From NCBI GenBank assembly GCA_964496705.1, contig CAZCBJ010000051.1, positions 1 to 20,716 on the forward strand: a DNA stretch of 20,716 bases, in the 5' to 3' direction. Below, in pieces: positions 7,693-14,724 of the stretch (position 1 is its first letter; the number at the start of each line of letters is the position of its first letter). This stretch comes from CAZCBJ01 sp964496705 (GTDB lineage: Bacteria > Chloroflexota > Anaerolineae > Anaerolineales > Anaerolineaceae). A program made the position numbers and the translations under genes. The notes below the pieces were generated by a model that saw only the letters and a list, made by a program, of their open reading frames with translations, searched no databases and was not told where the DNA came from.

Positions 7693-7745
7693 AGGCTAGT
7701 ATCTAAATTTATGGCCAGAATTGTGCGTAACTGGATGATACAAGT

Positions 7746-7768
7746 TTAGCATACATGCTGCTTAGCAG
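7746..7768. promoter_or_regulatory. TTAGCA boxes and 11-bp palindrome upstream of the FHA-protein gene
   Basis: TTAGCA occurs at 7746-7751 and 7762-7767. The second copy is part of a perfect 11-bp palindrome, CTGCTTAGCAG (7758-7768). AGCAT-AC-ATGCT (7748-7759) overlaps them. They lie 55-75 bp before the FHA-protein start and resemble the inverted pair at 7927-7943, so they may bind a common regulator. Confidence 0.4.
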
Positions 7769-7810
7769 TCAAAGAAAATGAGCTATTGGTATCCCAGGAC
7801 ATTCGTAAAG

Positions 7811-7906
7811 CCGCCGAGAGAACCCTCATCCCTGCCCTCTCCCGGCGGAAGAGGGAGTTTTGTCTCCTTTCCCCCTCGGGATACGGGTTCGCCAGGGTAT
7901 CCTGAG
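7811..7906 (+). other. Cluster of hairpins in the divergent control region
   Basis: Three inverted repeats are seen. CCGCCGAGAG (7811-7820) pairs with 7837-7848 apart from a 2-nt bulge. CCCTCT (7835-7840) pairs with AGAGGG (7850-7855) and is followed by AGTTTTG. CTCGGGATAC (7875-7884) pairs with GTATCCTGAG (7897-7906) over 10 bp with one G-T. The first two are mutually exclusive. They may be a degenerate intergenic repeat or leader structures. Confidence 0.4.
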
Positions 7907-7926
7907 CACGGGTGAGAATTGCGGAT

Positions 7927-7964
7927 TTAGCACACTCTGCTAATTCTCAAACGCGATATATAAT
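7927..7964 (+). promoter_or_regulatory. Promoter and candidate operator of the MalT-like regulator gene
   Basis: A perfect TATAAT (7959-7964) ends 9 nt before the ATG at 7974, with no ribosome-binding site between them, so the transcript is probably leaderless. The -35 region is weak, but TTAGCA (7927-7932) and TGCTAA (7938-7943) form a perfect inverted repeat with a 5-bp spacer exactly there. This is a typical position for an activator or repressor site. Confidence 0.5.
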
Positions 7965-7973
7965 CAATTTAGA

Positions 7974-10637
7974 ATGTCTGAGCAAATTCTTCTGACCAAG
8001 TTATTCATGCCCTCACCCCGGGCAGACCTCGTTCCGCGTCATTGTTTAATTAAGCGGCTGAACCACAGCCTGATTTCAGACTGCAAACTTATTCTCATCT
8101 CTGCCCCCGCCGGATTTGGTAAGACCACCTTGGTCTGTGATTGGCTTGGCTCCATCCAAATTCCCATCGCATGGTTAACCCTGGATGAAAGGGATAAAGA
8201 TCCGGCACGCTTCCTCATCTATTTCATCGCGGCATTACAAAAGGTTAAACAAAGAATTGGTTTGAGTCTGCAGTCAATTCTCCAATCGCCGCAACCTCTC
8301 CAGATCGAAAACATCCTTACCCTACTGATCAATGAGATTTCAACCATTGAGGAAAAGTTTCTAATCGTCCTGGATGATTACCATGTAATCGATTCGCCAC
8401 AGGTCGACAAATTGGTAGAGTTCTTGATTGAACACCAACCTCCCAAGTTGCATCTGGTCATCACCACCCGCGAAGACCCCGACCTGCCCCTGGCGCGCCT
8501 CCGCGCACGCGGGCATTGCATCGAATTGCGCGCTGCCGACTTGCGTTTCTCTGCCAGCGAAACAGCAGAATTTCTAAATCGAGTCATGAAGTTAAACCTA
8601 TCCGGGCAAGATATCCAAGCTCTCGAAGCCCGTACGGAAGGTTGGATCGCAGGTTTGCTAATGGCAGCCATTTCTCTACAGGGTCTGCAGGACGCAGAGC
8701 GTTTTATCCAATCCTTCACCGGGAGCCATCGCTTCGTGATGGACTATTTGCTTGAAGAAGTGCTTCGCCGGCAGCCTGCGACTATCCAAACCTTTCTCCA
8801 AAAAACATCCATCCTGGAGCGCATGTGCGCACCACTTTGTGATGCCATTCTTCAAAATGCTACTGTTTCCAGCCAATCCACCCTGGAAACCCTGGAACGA
8901 GCCAATCTCTTCATCATCCCCCAGGACAACGAGAGGCGCTGGTACCGGTATCACCATTTATTTATTAGCCTCCTCCGCGAACGACTTGGGCACAACTTAA
9001 CACCCGAAGAGATTGCCAGGCTGCACATCTTTGCCAGTCAATGGTACGAAGACAATGATAGGGTGCTGGAGGCTTTCCGGCATGCTACACAGGCGAACGA
9101 CATCGAGCGTGCCATGCGCCTGATGGAAAGCCAGAAGATGCCCCTGCACCTTCGCGGCACGGCGACCACAATTCTGGATTGGCTCGAAAAACTGCCAGTG
9201 AATATTCGCAATGACCGGCCTTTGTTATGGTGGAAACAGGCGGCGCTGATGCTGACCATTGGTCAAACAGCAGGCGTGGAAGAGAACCTGCGGATGGCTG
9301 AGGCAGCCCTGGATGCTGCAGCCGTGCCCGGCGTTGAACCGGATGATGCGACACGCGACCTGATCGGCAGAATTGCCGCGACGAGAGCAAATCTGGGGCA
9401 AACGCGAATCCAGATGGAAACCATCCTGGTTCAAGCGCGCCGGGCTTTGGAGTATCTGCATCCCAACAGTCTTTCTCACCGGTCTTTGGCAACCTGTGCT
9501 TTGGGATATTATTATTATTGGCAAAATAACTGGAGCGAAGCCAATCGTGCCTATACCGAAGCTTTGTCTCTTGCCCGGGCGGCCGGGGATATTCCCAATT
9601 CCATGTTGGCATCGATCCGTCTGGGTCAGCTTCAAAAAGATCAAAACCAGATTCACCTGGCGATTGAGACTTTACAATCTGCGCTGCAATTGCTTGACGG
9701 TTATTCGGATCCAAACGCGGTTGTAGCCTATTTGGGGCTGACGGAGATATTCTATCTGCAGAATAACTTGGATACTGCGCAACGGTATGCAGAACAGGGC
9801 ATGCAACTGGCACATCAGTATGACCAGGTCATCGATCGAATCATCATGAGTCAATTGCATCTCACCATCATTGATATCGCCCGAAGAGAGTTTGCCAGCG
9901 CGGCACAAAGAGTGGCGCAGGCAGAACACATTTCACGACAAAAAAATTACACCATGCGTTTGCCGAACATTGCCTATTTCCGGGCATGGATTTATCTTCA
10001 ACAAGGAAACCTCGATGCAGCCGCCCAACTGGCAAAACAATACGGGTTGCGGCTGATGCAGGCGCGCGTGCTCATCCGGCAGGGAGAACACGCTGCAGCG
10101 TTGGCAATTTTGGAGCCGCTGCGCCAGGAGGCTGAAGCAAATGGATCGGCTGGCAGGCTGCTCAATGTGATGACATTCCAATCCGTCGCCCAATATGCTC
10201 TGGGAAATAGAGAAAAGGCGTTGGATTTGTTGGACAAAGTCCTGGCGCAGGCCGAGCCAGAGGGCGTCATGCGTCTCTTCCTGGATGAAGGTGTTCTGAT
10301 GTTGGAAATGCTGTCTGCCGCCAAAGCTCAGGGCATCCGTCCACAATTTGTCAATCAACTGCTGGCAGCTTTCAAGTCGGAACCTGATGAGGGATTGCAG
10401 AAGGGCTCGGTGATCTCTGTAGAGAAAATTGCGCCGTCTCTGCTCGAACCGCTCAGCCCTCGCGAACTGGAGATCCTGCGCTTGCTCGCCAAAGGTCTGT
10501 CAAATCAACAAATCTGCCAGCGTCTCTACCTTGCCCTGGATACGGTCAAAGGGCACAACCGGAAAATCTTTGATAAATTGAACGTGAAGAGCCGCTCCGA
10601 GGCAATTGCGCGGGCGCACGAACTCAATCTTCTATAA
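7974..10637 (+). CDS. MalT-like LuxR-family transcriptional regulator (STAND ATPase)
   Basis: An 887-residue regulator. The N-terminal NTPase module has Walker A SAPAGFGKTT (43-52), Walker B FLIVLDDYH (129-137) and the sensor strand LVITTREDP (161-169). Winged-helix and helical-repeat regions follow. The long middle (about 400-800) consists of TPR-like helical pairs with many Ala/Leu-rich helices. The C-terminus (827-887) is a LuxR-type HTH beginning LSPRELEILRLLAKGLSNQQI. This is the MalT architecture: ATP binding plus a small inducer bound by the repeat region drive oligomerisation and activation of target promoters. The effector is unknown; there are no maltose genes here. It lies upstream of, and on the same strand as, the small-membrane-protein cassette and is divergent from the FHA-protein gene. 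Either may be its target. Confidence 0.92.
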   Translation: MSEQILLTKLFMPSPRADLVPRHCLIKRLNHSLISDCKLILISAPAGFGKTTLVCDWLGSIQIPIAWLTLDERDKDPARFLIYFIAALQKVKQRIGLSLQSILQSPQPLQIENILTLLINEISTIEEKFLIVLDDYHVIDSPQVDKLVEFLIEHQPPKLHLVITTREDPDLPLARLRARGHCIELRAADLRFSASETAEFLNRVMKLNLSGQDIQALEARTEGWIAGLLMAAISLQGLQDAERFIQSFTGSHRFVMDYLLEEVLRRQPATIQTFLQKTSILERMCAPLCDAILQNATVSSQSTLETLERANLFIIPQDNERRWYRYHHLFISLLRERLGHNLTPEEIARLHIFASQWYEDNDRVLEAFRHATQANDIERAMRLMESQKMPLHLRGTATTILDWLEKLPVNIRNDRPLLWWKQAALMLTIGQTAGVEENLRMAEAALDAAAVPGVEPDDATRDLIGRIAATRANLGQTRIQMETILVQARRALEYLHPNSLSHRSLATCALGYYYYWQNNWSEANRAYTEALSLARAAGDIPNSMLASIRLGQLQKDQNQIHLAIETLQSALQLLDGYSDPNAVVAYLGLTEIFYLQNNLDTAQRYAEQGMQLAHQYDQVIDRIIMSQLHLTIIDIARREFASAAQRVAQAEHISRQKNYTMRLPNIAYFRAWIYLQQGNLDAAAQLAKQYGLRLMQARVLIRQGEHAAALAILEPLRQEAEANGSAGRLLNVMTFQSVAQYALGNREKALDLLDKVLAQAEPEGVMRLFLDEGVLMLEMLSAAKAQGIRPQFVNQLLAAFKSEPDEGLQKGSVISVEKIAPSLLEPLSPRELEILRLLAKGLSNQQICQRLYLALDTVKGHNRKIFDKLNVKSRSEAIARAHELNLL

Positions 10638-10685
10638 ATAGTTTTTCGCTGTCAAAAATCATTCCAAGAACAACACCTGTAAAAC

Positions 10686-10697
10686 ACACTTAAGTGT
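10686..10697. promoter_or_regulatory. Perfect 12-bp palindrome upstream of the membrane-protein cassette
   Basis: ACACTTAAGTGT is a perfect palindrome about 50 bp after the regulator stop codon and 87 bp before the ATG at 10784. Its location between the LuxR-type regulator gene and the next operon makes it a candidate operator. Confidence 0.4.
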
Positions 10698-10783
10698 CTG
10701 TCGGATAACACTGTCTGGGGGCTATCATCCGGGTATCTCAAGCGAGTGGTGGATGTGAACCGCCGCCGTTGGAAGGACCGGTG

Positions 10784-11023
10784 ATGACGACAGAATTACA
10801 CAACCCCAGCGAACCTGAAGAAGTACACATTTACCTGATCAAAATCAAGGGGACACTCGACACCCAATGGCGTGAGCGGTTTGAGGGTTTTGCCATCACG
10901 TTGGATGATGACGGAAACACGCTCTTGACCGGACCGGTGATCGATCAGGCTGCATTGCATGGAATGCTCAAGAAAATTCGTGATCTGGGGATGACTCTGA
11001 TTTCAATCCTTCAAATCAAGTGA
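10784..11023 (+). CDS. Conserved 79-residue protein of unknown function
   Basis: A small soluble protein of 79 residues. After a disordered acidic N-terminus it reads HIYLIKIKGTLDTQW, then FEGFAITLDDDGNTLLTGP and VIDQAALHGMLKKIRDLGM, ending in a beta strand (TLISILQI). The pattern (strand, W-FxG, strand with DDG, LTGPVxDQAALHGLLxKxRDLG) is one I recall from short hypothetical proteins of Chloroflexota and Actinobacteria encoded next to DUF4386-like membrane proteins and alcohol dehydrogenases; no function is known. The ATG at 10784 is chosen over an in-frame TTG at 10769 because GGAAGGA (10771-10777) is ideally spaced from it. It is the first gene of the cassette. Confidence 0.75.
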   Translation: MTTELHNPSEPEEVHIYLIKIKGTLDTQWRERFEGFAITLDDDGNTLLTGPVIDQAALHGMLKKIRDLGMTLISILQIK

Positions 11024-11041
11024 AATGATAATGATTATTTC
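11022..11041. promoter_or_regulatory. Fur-box-like palindrome
   Basis: GAAATGATAATGATTATTTC overlaps the stop codon of the preceding gene and lies 20 bp before the DUF6326 start. Eight of its ten base pairs are symmetric. Its core TGATAAT-G-ATTATTT matches the Fur-family 7-1-7 consensus (TGATAATNATTATCA) at 12 of 14 defined positions. Confidence 0.45.
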
Positions 11042-11060
11042 AGTCAAATAAGGAGAAGAA

Positions 11061-11471
11061 ATGAACAAGCATCACCATCTGATTCAAATTCATGACCGAA
11101 AAGCCGCATTATCCACCTTGTGGGTATTTGTGATGTTCTGCATCGCATTTGCCGACATCATCGGCTTCATTGAACCGGGCACATTGGAGAATATTATCGG
11201 CGGAAATGTGGGTTATGAACTCACTCCCGTGCTCATCCTGGTTTTCAGCTTGATTCAAGCCGTCCCGATTTCTATGATCCTCGTATCCCGTTGGTTTCGC
11301 CGTGATGTTAATCGTTGGCTGAATATCACCGCCGCATTGCTCACATCAGTTTACGTGCTTGGCAGTGGAAATTGGAAGAGCACCAGTTATCCCGTCTTTG
11401 CAGCTTTGGAGGTGATGGCCATGCTGGGAATCATCTGGCAGGCGTGGAATTGGCGTAAAGATGAAGCATGA
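11061..11471 (+). CDS. DUF6326-like small integral membrane protein
   Basis: A 136-residue protein with four apparent transmembrane helices (about 17-35, 50-75, 85-102 and 108-128), a His-rich N-terminus (MNKHHH) and a basic C-terminal tail. The opening LSTLWVFVMFCIAFADIIGFIEPG fits the DUF6326 family pattern as I remember it. The role is unknown. The start is well supported: AAGGAG lies 5-6 nt before the ATG. It is the second gene of the cassette, 37 bp after the 79-residue protein; the gap contains the Fur-box-like palindrome. Confidence 0.75.
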   Translation: MNKHHHLIQIHDRKAALSTLWVFVMFCIAFADIIGFIEPGTLENIIGGNVGYELTPVLILVFSLIQAVPISMILVSRWFRRDVNRWLNITAALLTSVYVLGSGNWKSTSYPVFAALEVMAMLGIIWQAWNWRKDEA

Positions 11472-11540
11472 TTTGCTCAAAATCATGACCGAAGGTGCTT
11501 GATGTTGTCTAAAAGTTTTCCTAAGAAAGGGATTGATGAA

Positions 11541-12203
11541 ATGAAAAACTTGCAAAAATTTGGCGGCTTTGCAGCGCTATATATGGCGCTCGCTCACCTG
11601 ATCGGAATCGTTATCTTTCTCGTCGTGCTGGACTATACCAGCATCACCGACCCGACCCAGAAGGTGGCTCTGAACGTGGACAAACAGACGATCGTCTTTG
11701 CAACCAACCTGCTGATGTACGTATTCTTTGGCTTTGCGCTGATCGTCTTGTCGCTGGCGCTGTATGCCCGATTGAAATCTCATGCCCCTGCATTGGCGCA
11801 GGTTGCCGTCGCGATTGGGCTCATCTGGGCTGGTTCACTCATGGCCAGCGGGATGGTTGCGAATGCCGGGCTGGCGATGATCGTTCCACTTTACGCGAAA
11901 GACCCGGCTCAGGCAGCAATGACCTGGCAAGGGATCGAAGCGGTGACCAACGGATTGGGCAACGCCAATGGCGAAATCCTTGGCGGCGCATTAACGCTGT
12001 TGATCAGCCTGGCAGCGCTGCGGATCAAAGGGCTGCCCAATGCCTTGAACATCCTCGGACTGGTGATTGGCGCAGTGGGCATCCTCACATTGATGCCTGT
12101 GCTGAACGCTCTGGTGGGCATCTTCGGTGTCGGGCAGATCATCTGGTTCGTCTGGCTGGGGATCGTGCTGCTGCGCAGCCAACTGCCAACGACAGCAGAA
12201 TAA
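11541..12203 (+). CDS. DUF4386-like polytopic membrane protein
   Basis: A 220-residue protein with about six hydrophobic helices. MKNLQKFGGFAALYMALAHL at the N-terminus, the DYTSITDPTQKVALNVD loop and WQGIEAVTNGLGNANGEILGG are features shared, from memory, with membrane proteins annotated as DUF4386 or uncharacterised in Chloroflexota and Bacteroidota. An upstream in-frame ATG at 11502 (and TTG at 11499) would add a charged N-terminal extension. I prefer 11541 because the family starts with MKNLQK and AAAGGG lies about 9 nt upstream. No catalytic motif is seen. It is the third gene of the cassette, with a second, clearer DUF4386 gene 43 bp downstream. Confidence 0.7.
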   Translation: MKNLQKFGGFAALYMALAHLIGIVIFLVVLDYTSITDPTQKVALNVDKQTIVFATNLLMYVFFGFALIVLSLALYARLKSHAPALAQVAVAIGLIWAGSLMASGMVANAGLAMIVPLYAKDPAQAAMTWQGIEAVTNGLGNANGEILGGALTLLISLAALRIKGLPNALNILGLVIGAVGILTLMPVLNALVGIFGVGQIIWFVWLGIVLLRSQLPTTAE

Positions 12204-12246
12204 TCAACAATTAAACGAATTTGGATAGAACCACAGGGAATAGAAA

Positions 12247-12963
12247 ATGAAAAAATACAGACTCAATTCAGTAATGGCAGGCATCCTCTACTTCATGGGA
12301 ACAGTCTTTGGGATTTTGGGCGGGGTTGTTGGCGGTAAAGTGCTCGCCTCGTTAATCTCCGGTACACCACTCGTTGGAGAGGATTTCCTTGGGCTGGTTG
12401 CCGCCAACTCATCTCGGTTGAGTGGCGGGGCATTATTTACCTTCATGATGGGAGTCTCGCTGATGGCGATGACTGTCTTCCTCTACCCGATTTTCAAAAA
12501 AGATAGTGAGGAGTTGTCATTGGGCATGTTGCTTTTCCGGGGAGCACTTGAGGGTACTGCGTATTTTGTTGATGTCCTCGGCATTCTGGCGATGGTCGCC
12601 CTGGGGAACGAATACACTGCCACCGGGGCTGCTTCACCTGCTTTGCAATCGGTGGGCAATGCTCTGTTTCAGTTCTTGAACCTCAAGATCCCGTTTGCGA
12701 CTTTCGCCTTTCTCATCGGGTCGATGTGTTTGTACGCCTCCTTCTATCGCACCCGGCTGATTCCGCACTGGCTGACCATCTGGGGATTGATCGGTGTCAT
12801 TCCATATCTGCTTAACGCAGTGTTGCAATTCCTCCATGTTGATTTCAGTCTGGGAATTGTGCTTGAAATGCCGTTGATGATCCAGGAACTGGTGATGGGT
12901 GCGTGGCTGGTGATCAAGGGTTTCAACACAGGCGCCATTAAAAAATTGATCGATGAAACCTAA
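12247..12963 (+). CDS. DUF4386 family integral membrane protein
   Basis: A 238-residue protein with about six transmembrane helices. It opens with MAGILYFMGTVFGILGGVVGG, the typical DUF4386 start (basic residues, then G-x-LY-x-x-G-T-x-F-G). It continues through a helix ending in LYPIFKKDSEELSLG, a RGALEGTAYFVDVLG helix and the late SFYRTRLIPHWLTIWGLIG segment, all in family order. DUF4386 proteins have no established activity. AGGGA lies 7 nt before the ATG. Its place directly after another DUF4386-like gene suggests an old duplication, although the two proteins are strongly diverged and may form a heteromeric membrane complex (inference). Confidence 0.82.
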   Translation: MKKYRLNSVMAGILYFMGTVFGILGGVVGGKVLASLISGTPLVGEDFLGLVAANSSRLSGGALFTFMMGVSLMAMTVFLYPIFKKDSEELSLGMLLFRGALEGTAYFVDVLGILAMVALGNEYTATGAASPALQSVGNALFQFLNLKIPFATFAFLIGSMCLYASFYRTRLIPHWLTIWGLIGVIPYLLNAVLQFLHVDFSLGIVLEMPLMIQELVMGAWLVIKGFNTGAIKKLIDET

Positions 12964-13011
12964 AAAAGAAAACCCACTCAACAGGAACAATCCATCCAAA
13001 GGAGTATTGAA

Positions 13012-14031
13012 ATGAAAGCCATAGTTTACACACAATACGGACCACCAGACGTTCTTCGTCTTGAAGAGATCGCAAAACCTGAGCCGCGGAAAAACGAAGT
13101 TCTGATCAGGAATCACGCTGCTACGGTTAATTTCGGTGATCTGATGGCGCGCAATTTCCGGGCTATTTCCTCCCGCCAGTTCAACATGTTTTTCCTTTTC
13201 TGGCTTTTGGGAAAACTATCGTTTGGCCTCAACCAGCCCAAAAAGAATATCCTGGGGAATGAGTTTGCCGGGGAAGTTGAAGCAGTGGGCAGCGCGGTGA
13301 CGAAATACAAGCCAGGCGATGCGGTCTTTGGCTGTCTCGGTCAGAACATGGGAGCGTATGCCGAATATTTTTGCATCCCTGAAAATGGTCTGATGGCCAT
13401 CAAGCCGGCCCATATGACCTGCATGGAAGCTGCGGTTGTTCCGTATGGGGCGATCATGGCGCTGAGTTTGTTGCGCAAGGCTAACCTCCAGCCCGGTCAA
13501 AAAGTGCTGATCAACGGCGCTTCCGGCTCGATTGGATCAGCCGCGGTGCAAATCGCCAAGCATTTCGGCGCGGAAGTCACCGGCGTGTGCGGCGCGGCGC
13601 GCTTGGCGTTTGTCCAATCCCTCGGCGCAGACCATGTCATGGACTATCAAGCAGAAGATTTCGCGCAAAACGGTCAGACCTATGACCTGATCTTTGACAT
13701 CCTCGGCAAAAGCACTTTTGCACGCTGCAAAAACTCACTCAAACCGAATGGAATACTTCTTTTCGCCAGTTTCAAGATGAAACAGGTTGCGCAAATGCTG
13801 TCGACTGCCATGTCGGGCAGCGGTAAGCGGGTCGTCTGCGCGATTGCACCCGGAAGCCTGGAGGACCTGTGCGCTGTCAAAGAACTGATGGAAGCTGGGG
13901 AAATTAGAGGGATCGTGGATCGCTGCTTCCCGATGGACCAGGCTGCTGAGGCGCACCGCTACGTTGAAGAAGGGCATAAAAAAGGCAACGTCGTCATCAC
14001 CATGCAGGTCGGCGGGGGTGTAGAAAAATGA
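13012..14031 (+). CDS. NAD(P)-dependent alcohol dehydrogenase / quinone-oxidoreductase-like MDR protein
   Basis: A 339-residue medium-chain dehydrogenase/reductase. The GroES-like catalytic domain begins MKAIVYTQYGPPDVLRLEE and includes GNEFAGEVEAVGSAVTKYKPGDAVFG (82-107). The nucleotide-binding domain carries GASGSIGSAAVQIAKHFGAEV (169-189), the NADPH-type motif of quinone oxidoreductases. The cysteines and histidines that hold zinc in true alcohol dehydrogenases are missing, so a zinc-free reduction of quinones or alpha,beta-unsaturated carbonyls is most likely. AAAGGAG is 7 nt before the ATG. It is the only recognisable soluble enzyme of the cassette and probably supplies a redox or detoxification step; the substrate is unknown. 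Confidence 0.88.
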   Translation: MKAIVYTQYGPPDVLRLEEIAKPEPRKNEVLIRNHAATVNFGDLMARNFRAISSRQFNMFFLFWLLGKLSFGLNQPKKNILGNEFAGEVEAVGSAVTKYKPGDAVFGCLGQNMGAYAEYFCIPENGLMAIKPAHMTCMEAAVVPYGAIMALSLLRKANLQPGQKVLINGASGSIGSAAVQIAKHFGAEVTGVCGAARLAFVQSLGADHVMDYQAEDFAQNGQTYDLIFDILGKSTFARCKNSLKPNGILLFASFKMKQVAQMLSTAMSGSGKRVVCAIAPGSLEDLCAVKELMEAGEIRGIVDRCFPMDQAAEAHRYVEEGHKKGNVVITMQVGGGVEK

Positions 14032-14112
14032 CCTTGTAAGTTAAATCTTTTTTTGGTTGGTAGAAGTCTGGTATTAATTCTCAGAAGCTGAAAATTACAA
14101 GGAGAAATTCAA

Positions 14113-14334
14113 ATGAATGAGTATATCTTAATTTTGCTGGTCATCTTAGCCTGGATAATCTTCCGATTATTCTTTTGGCAAAGGAAAAACTACGCTTATA
14201 AATGTTCCCATTGCCACGCTGAGTTCCAGCCGACGAGTGCGTCAGTCTACCTGGGCCCCCACATTATTTTTCGCAGGTACGTCAGGTGTCCGCAATGCCA
14301 TAAACTGGGATGGGCTTCTGTCATCCACAAGTAA
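14113..14334 (+). CDS. Single-span membrane protein with zinc ribbon
   Basis: A 73-residue protein: one N-terminal transmembrane helix (about 4-22), a basic boundary (QRKNYAYK), then a small cytoplasmic domain with two CxxC knuckles (Cys31/Cys34 and Cys59/Cys62) about 24 residues apart. The second reads RCPQCHKLGW, typical of zinc ribbons. It probably binds one Zn ion structurally; no family name is offered. The start is fixed by AAGGAG 8 nt upstream. It is the last clear gene of the cassette, 81 bp after the dehydrogenase. Exactly the same 13-mer that precedes this start codon recurs at 14501-14513. Confidence 0.75.
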   Translation: MNEYILILLVILAWIIFRLFFWQRKNYAYKCSHCHAEFQPTSASVYLGPHIIFRRYVRCPQCHKLGWASVIHK

Positions 14335-14724
14335 GTAAGACTTGTCTGGCTTTCGGCTAAACGCTCAAACGAAAAGTCAAGTCGAGATTCGCAACCGGAC
14401 TACCGCCACTCCACCGGCGATGATGCTTTATGTATTGTGGACTGCAAAGATCGGCGGTCCTAAAAGTAAAGTTCGCGGCAACAGGTTTGAGACCAGCCAC
14501 GGAGAAATTCAAAGATCTTGTCTATCTGTTCGCACCGTGTTCGCAGGAATGCTGGTAACCGTTGGCCTGGTACCTTTTCTCTGGAGCCTCATCAGGCAGG
14601 GAGAAAGCACCGTGAATTGAGAGACGTCGTTCACCTGTGCAATCTAATTCGGCATCCTCTTGACTTGGACAGAGGCGTGGAAAAAAATAGTGTTTCAATG
14701 GACGAGATCAAAAAAGAAGGAAAA
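14335..14724. other. 390-bp stretch without a convincing gene; probable decayed ORF
   Basis: The interval begins right after the zinc-ribbon gene. A plus-strand reading frame is open from 14342 to 14620, but its first half has no protein-like character and only a TTG start. The second half (14513-14620) reads VRTVFAGMLVTVGLVPFLWSLIRQG-like sequence, which looks like a transmembrane helix. It follows a copy of the 13-mer GGAGAAATTCAAA (14501-14513) that serves the upstream gene as its ribosome-binding site, but here no start codon follows. This suggests a truncated membrane-protein gene. Bases 14621-14724 show nothing else except the ribosome-binding site of the next gene. Confidence 0.3.

Noticed and set aside
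7875..7906. GGGTTCG within a stem-loop, reminiscent of a tRNA T-arm
   Set aside because: No acceptor, D or anticodon arms can be formed around it, and the stem is longer than a T-stem.
9085..9813. Minus-strand open frame of 242 codons inside the MalT-like gene
   Set aside because: Its composition is random-like and it is antisense to the helical-repeat region; there is no signal for translation.
10769..10783. Upstream TTG start for the 79-residue protein
   Set aside because: It overlaps the GGAAGGA ribosome-binding site that is ideally placed for the ATG at 10784.
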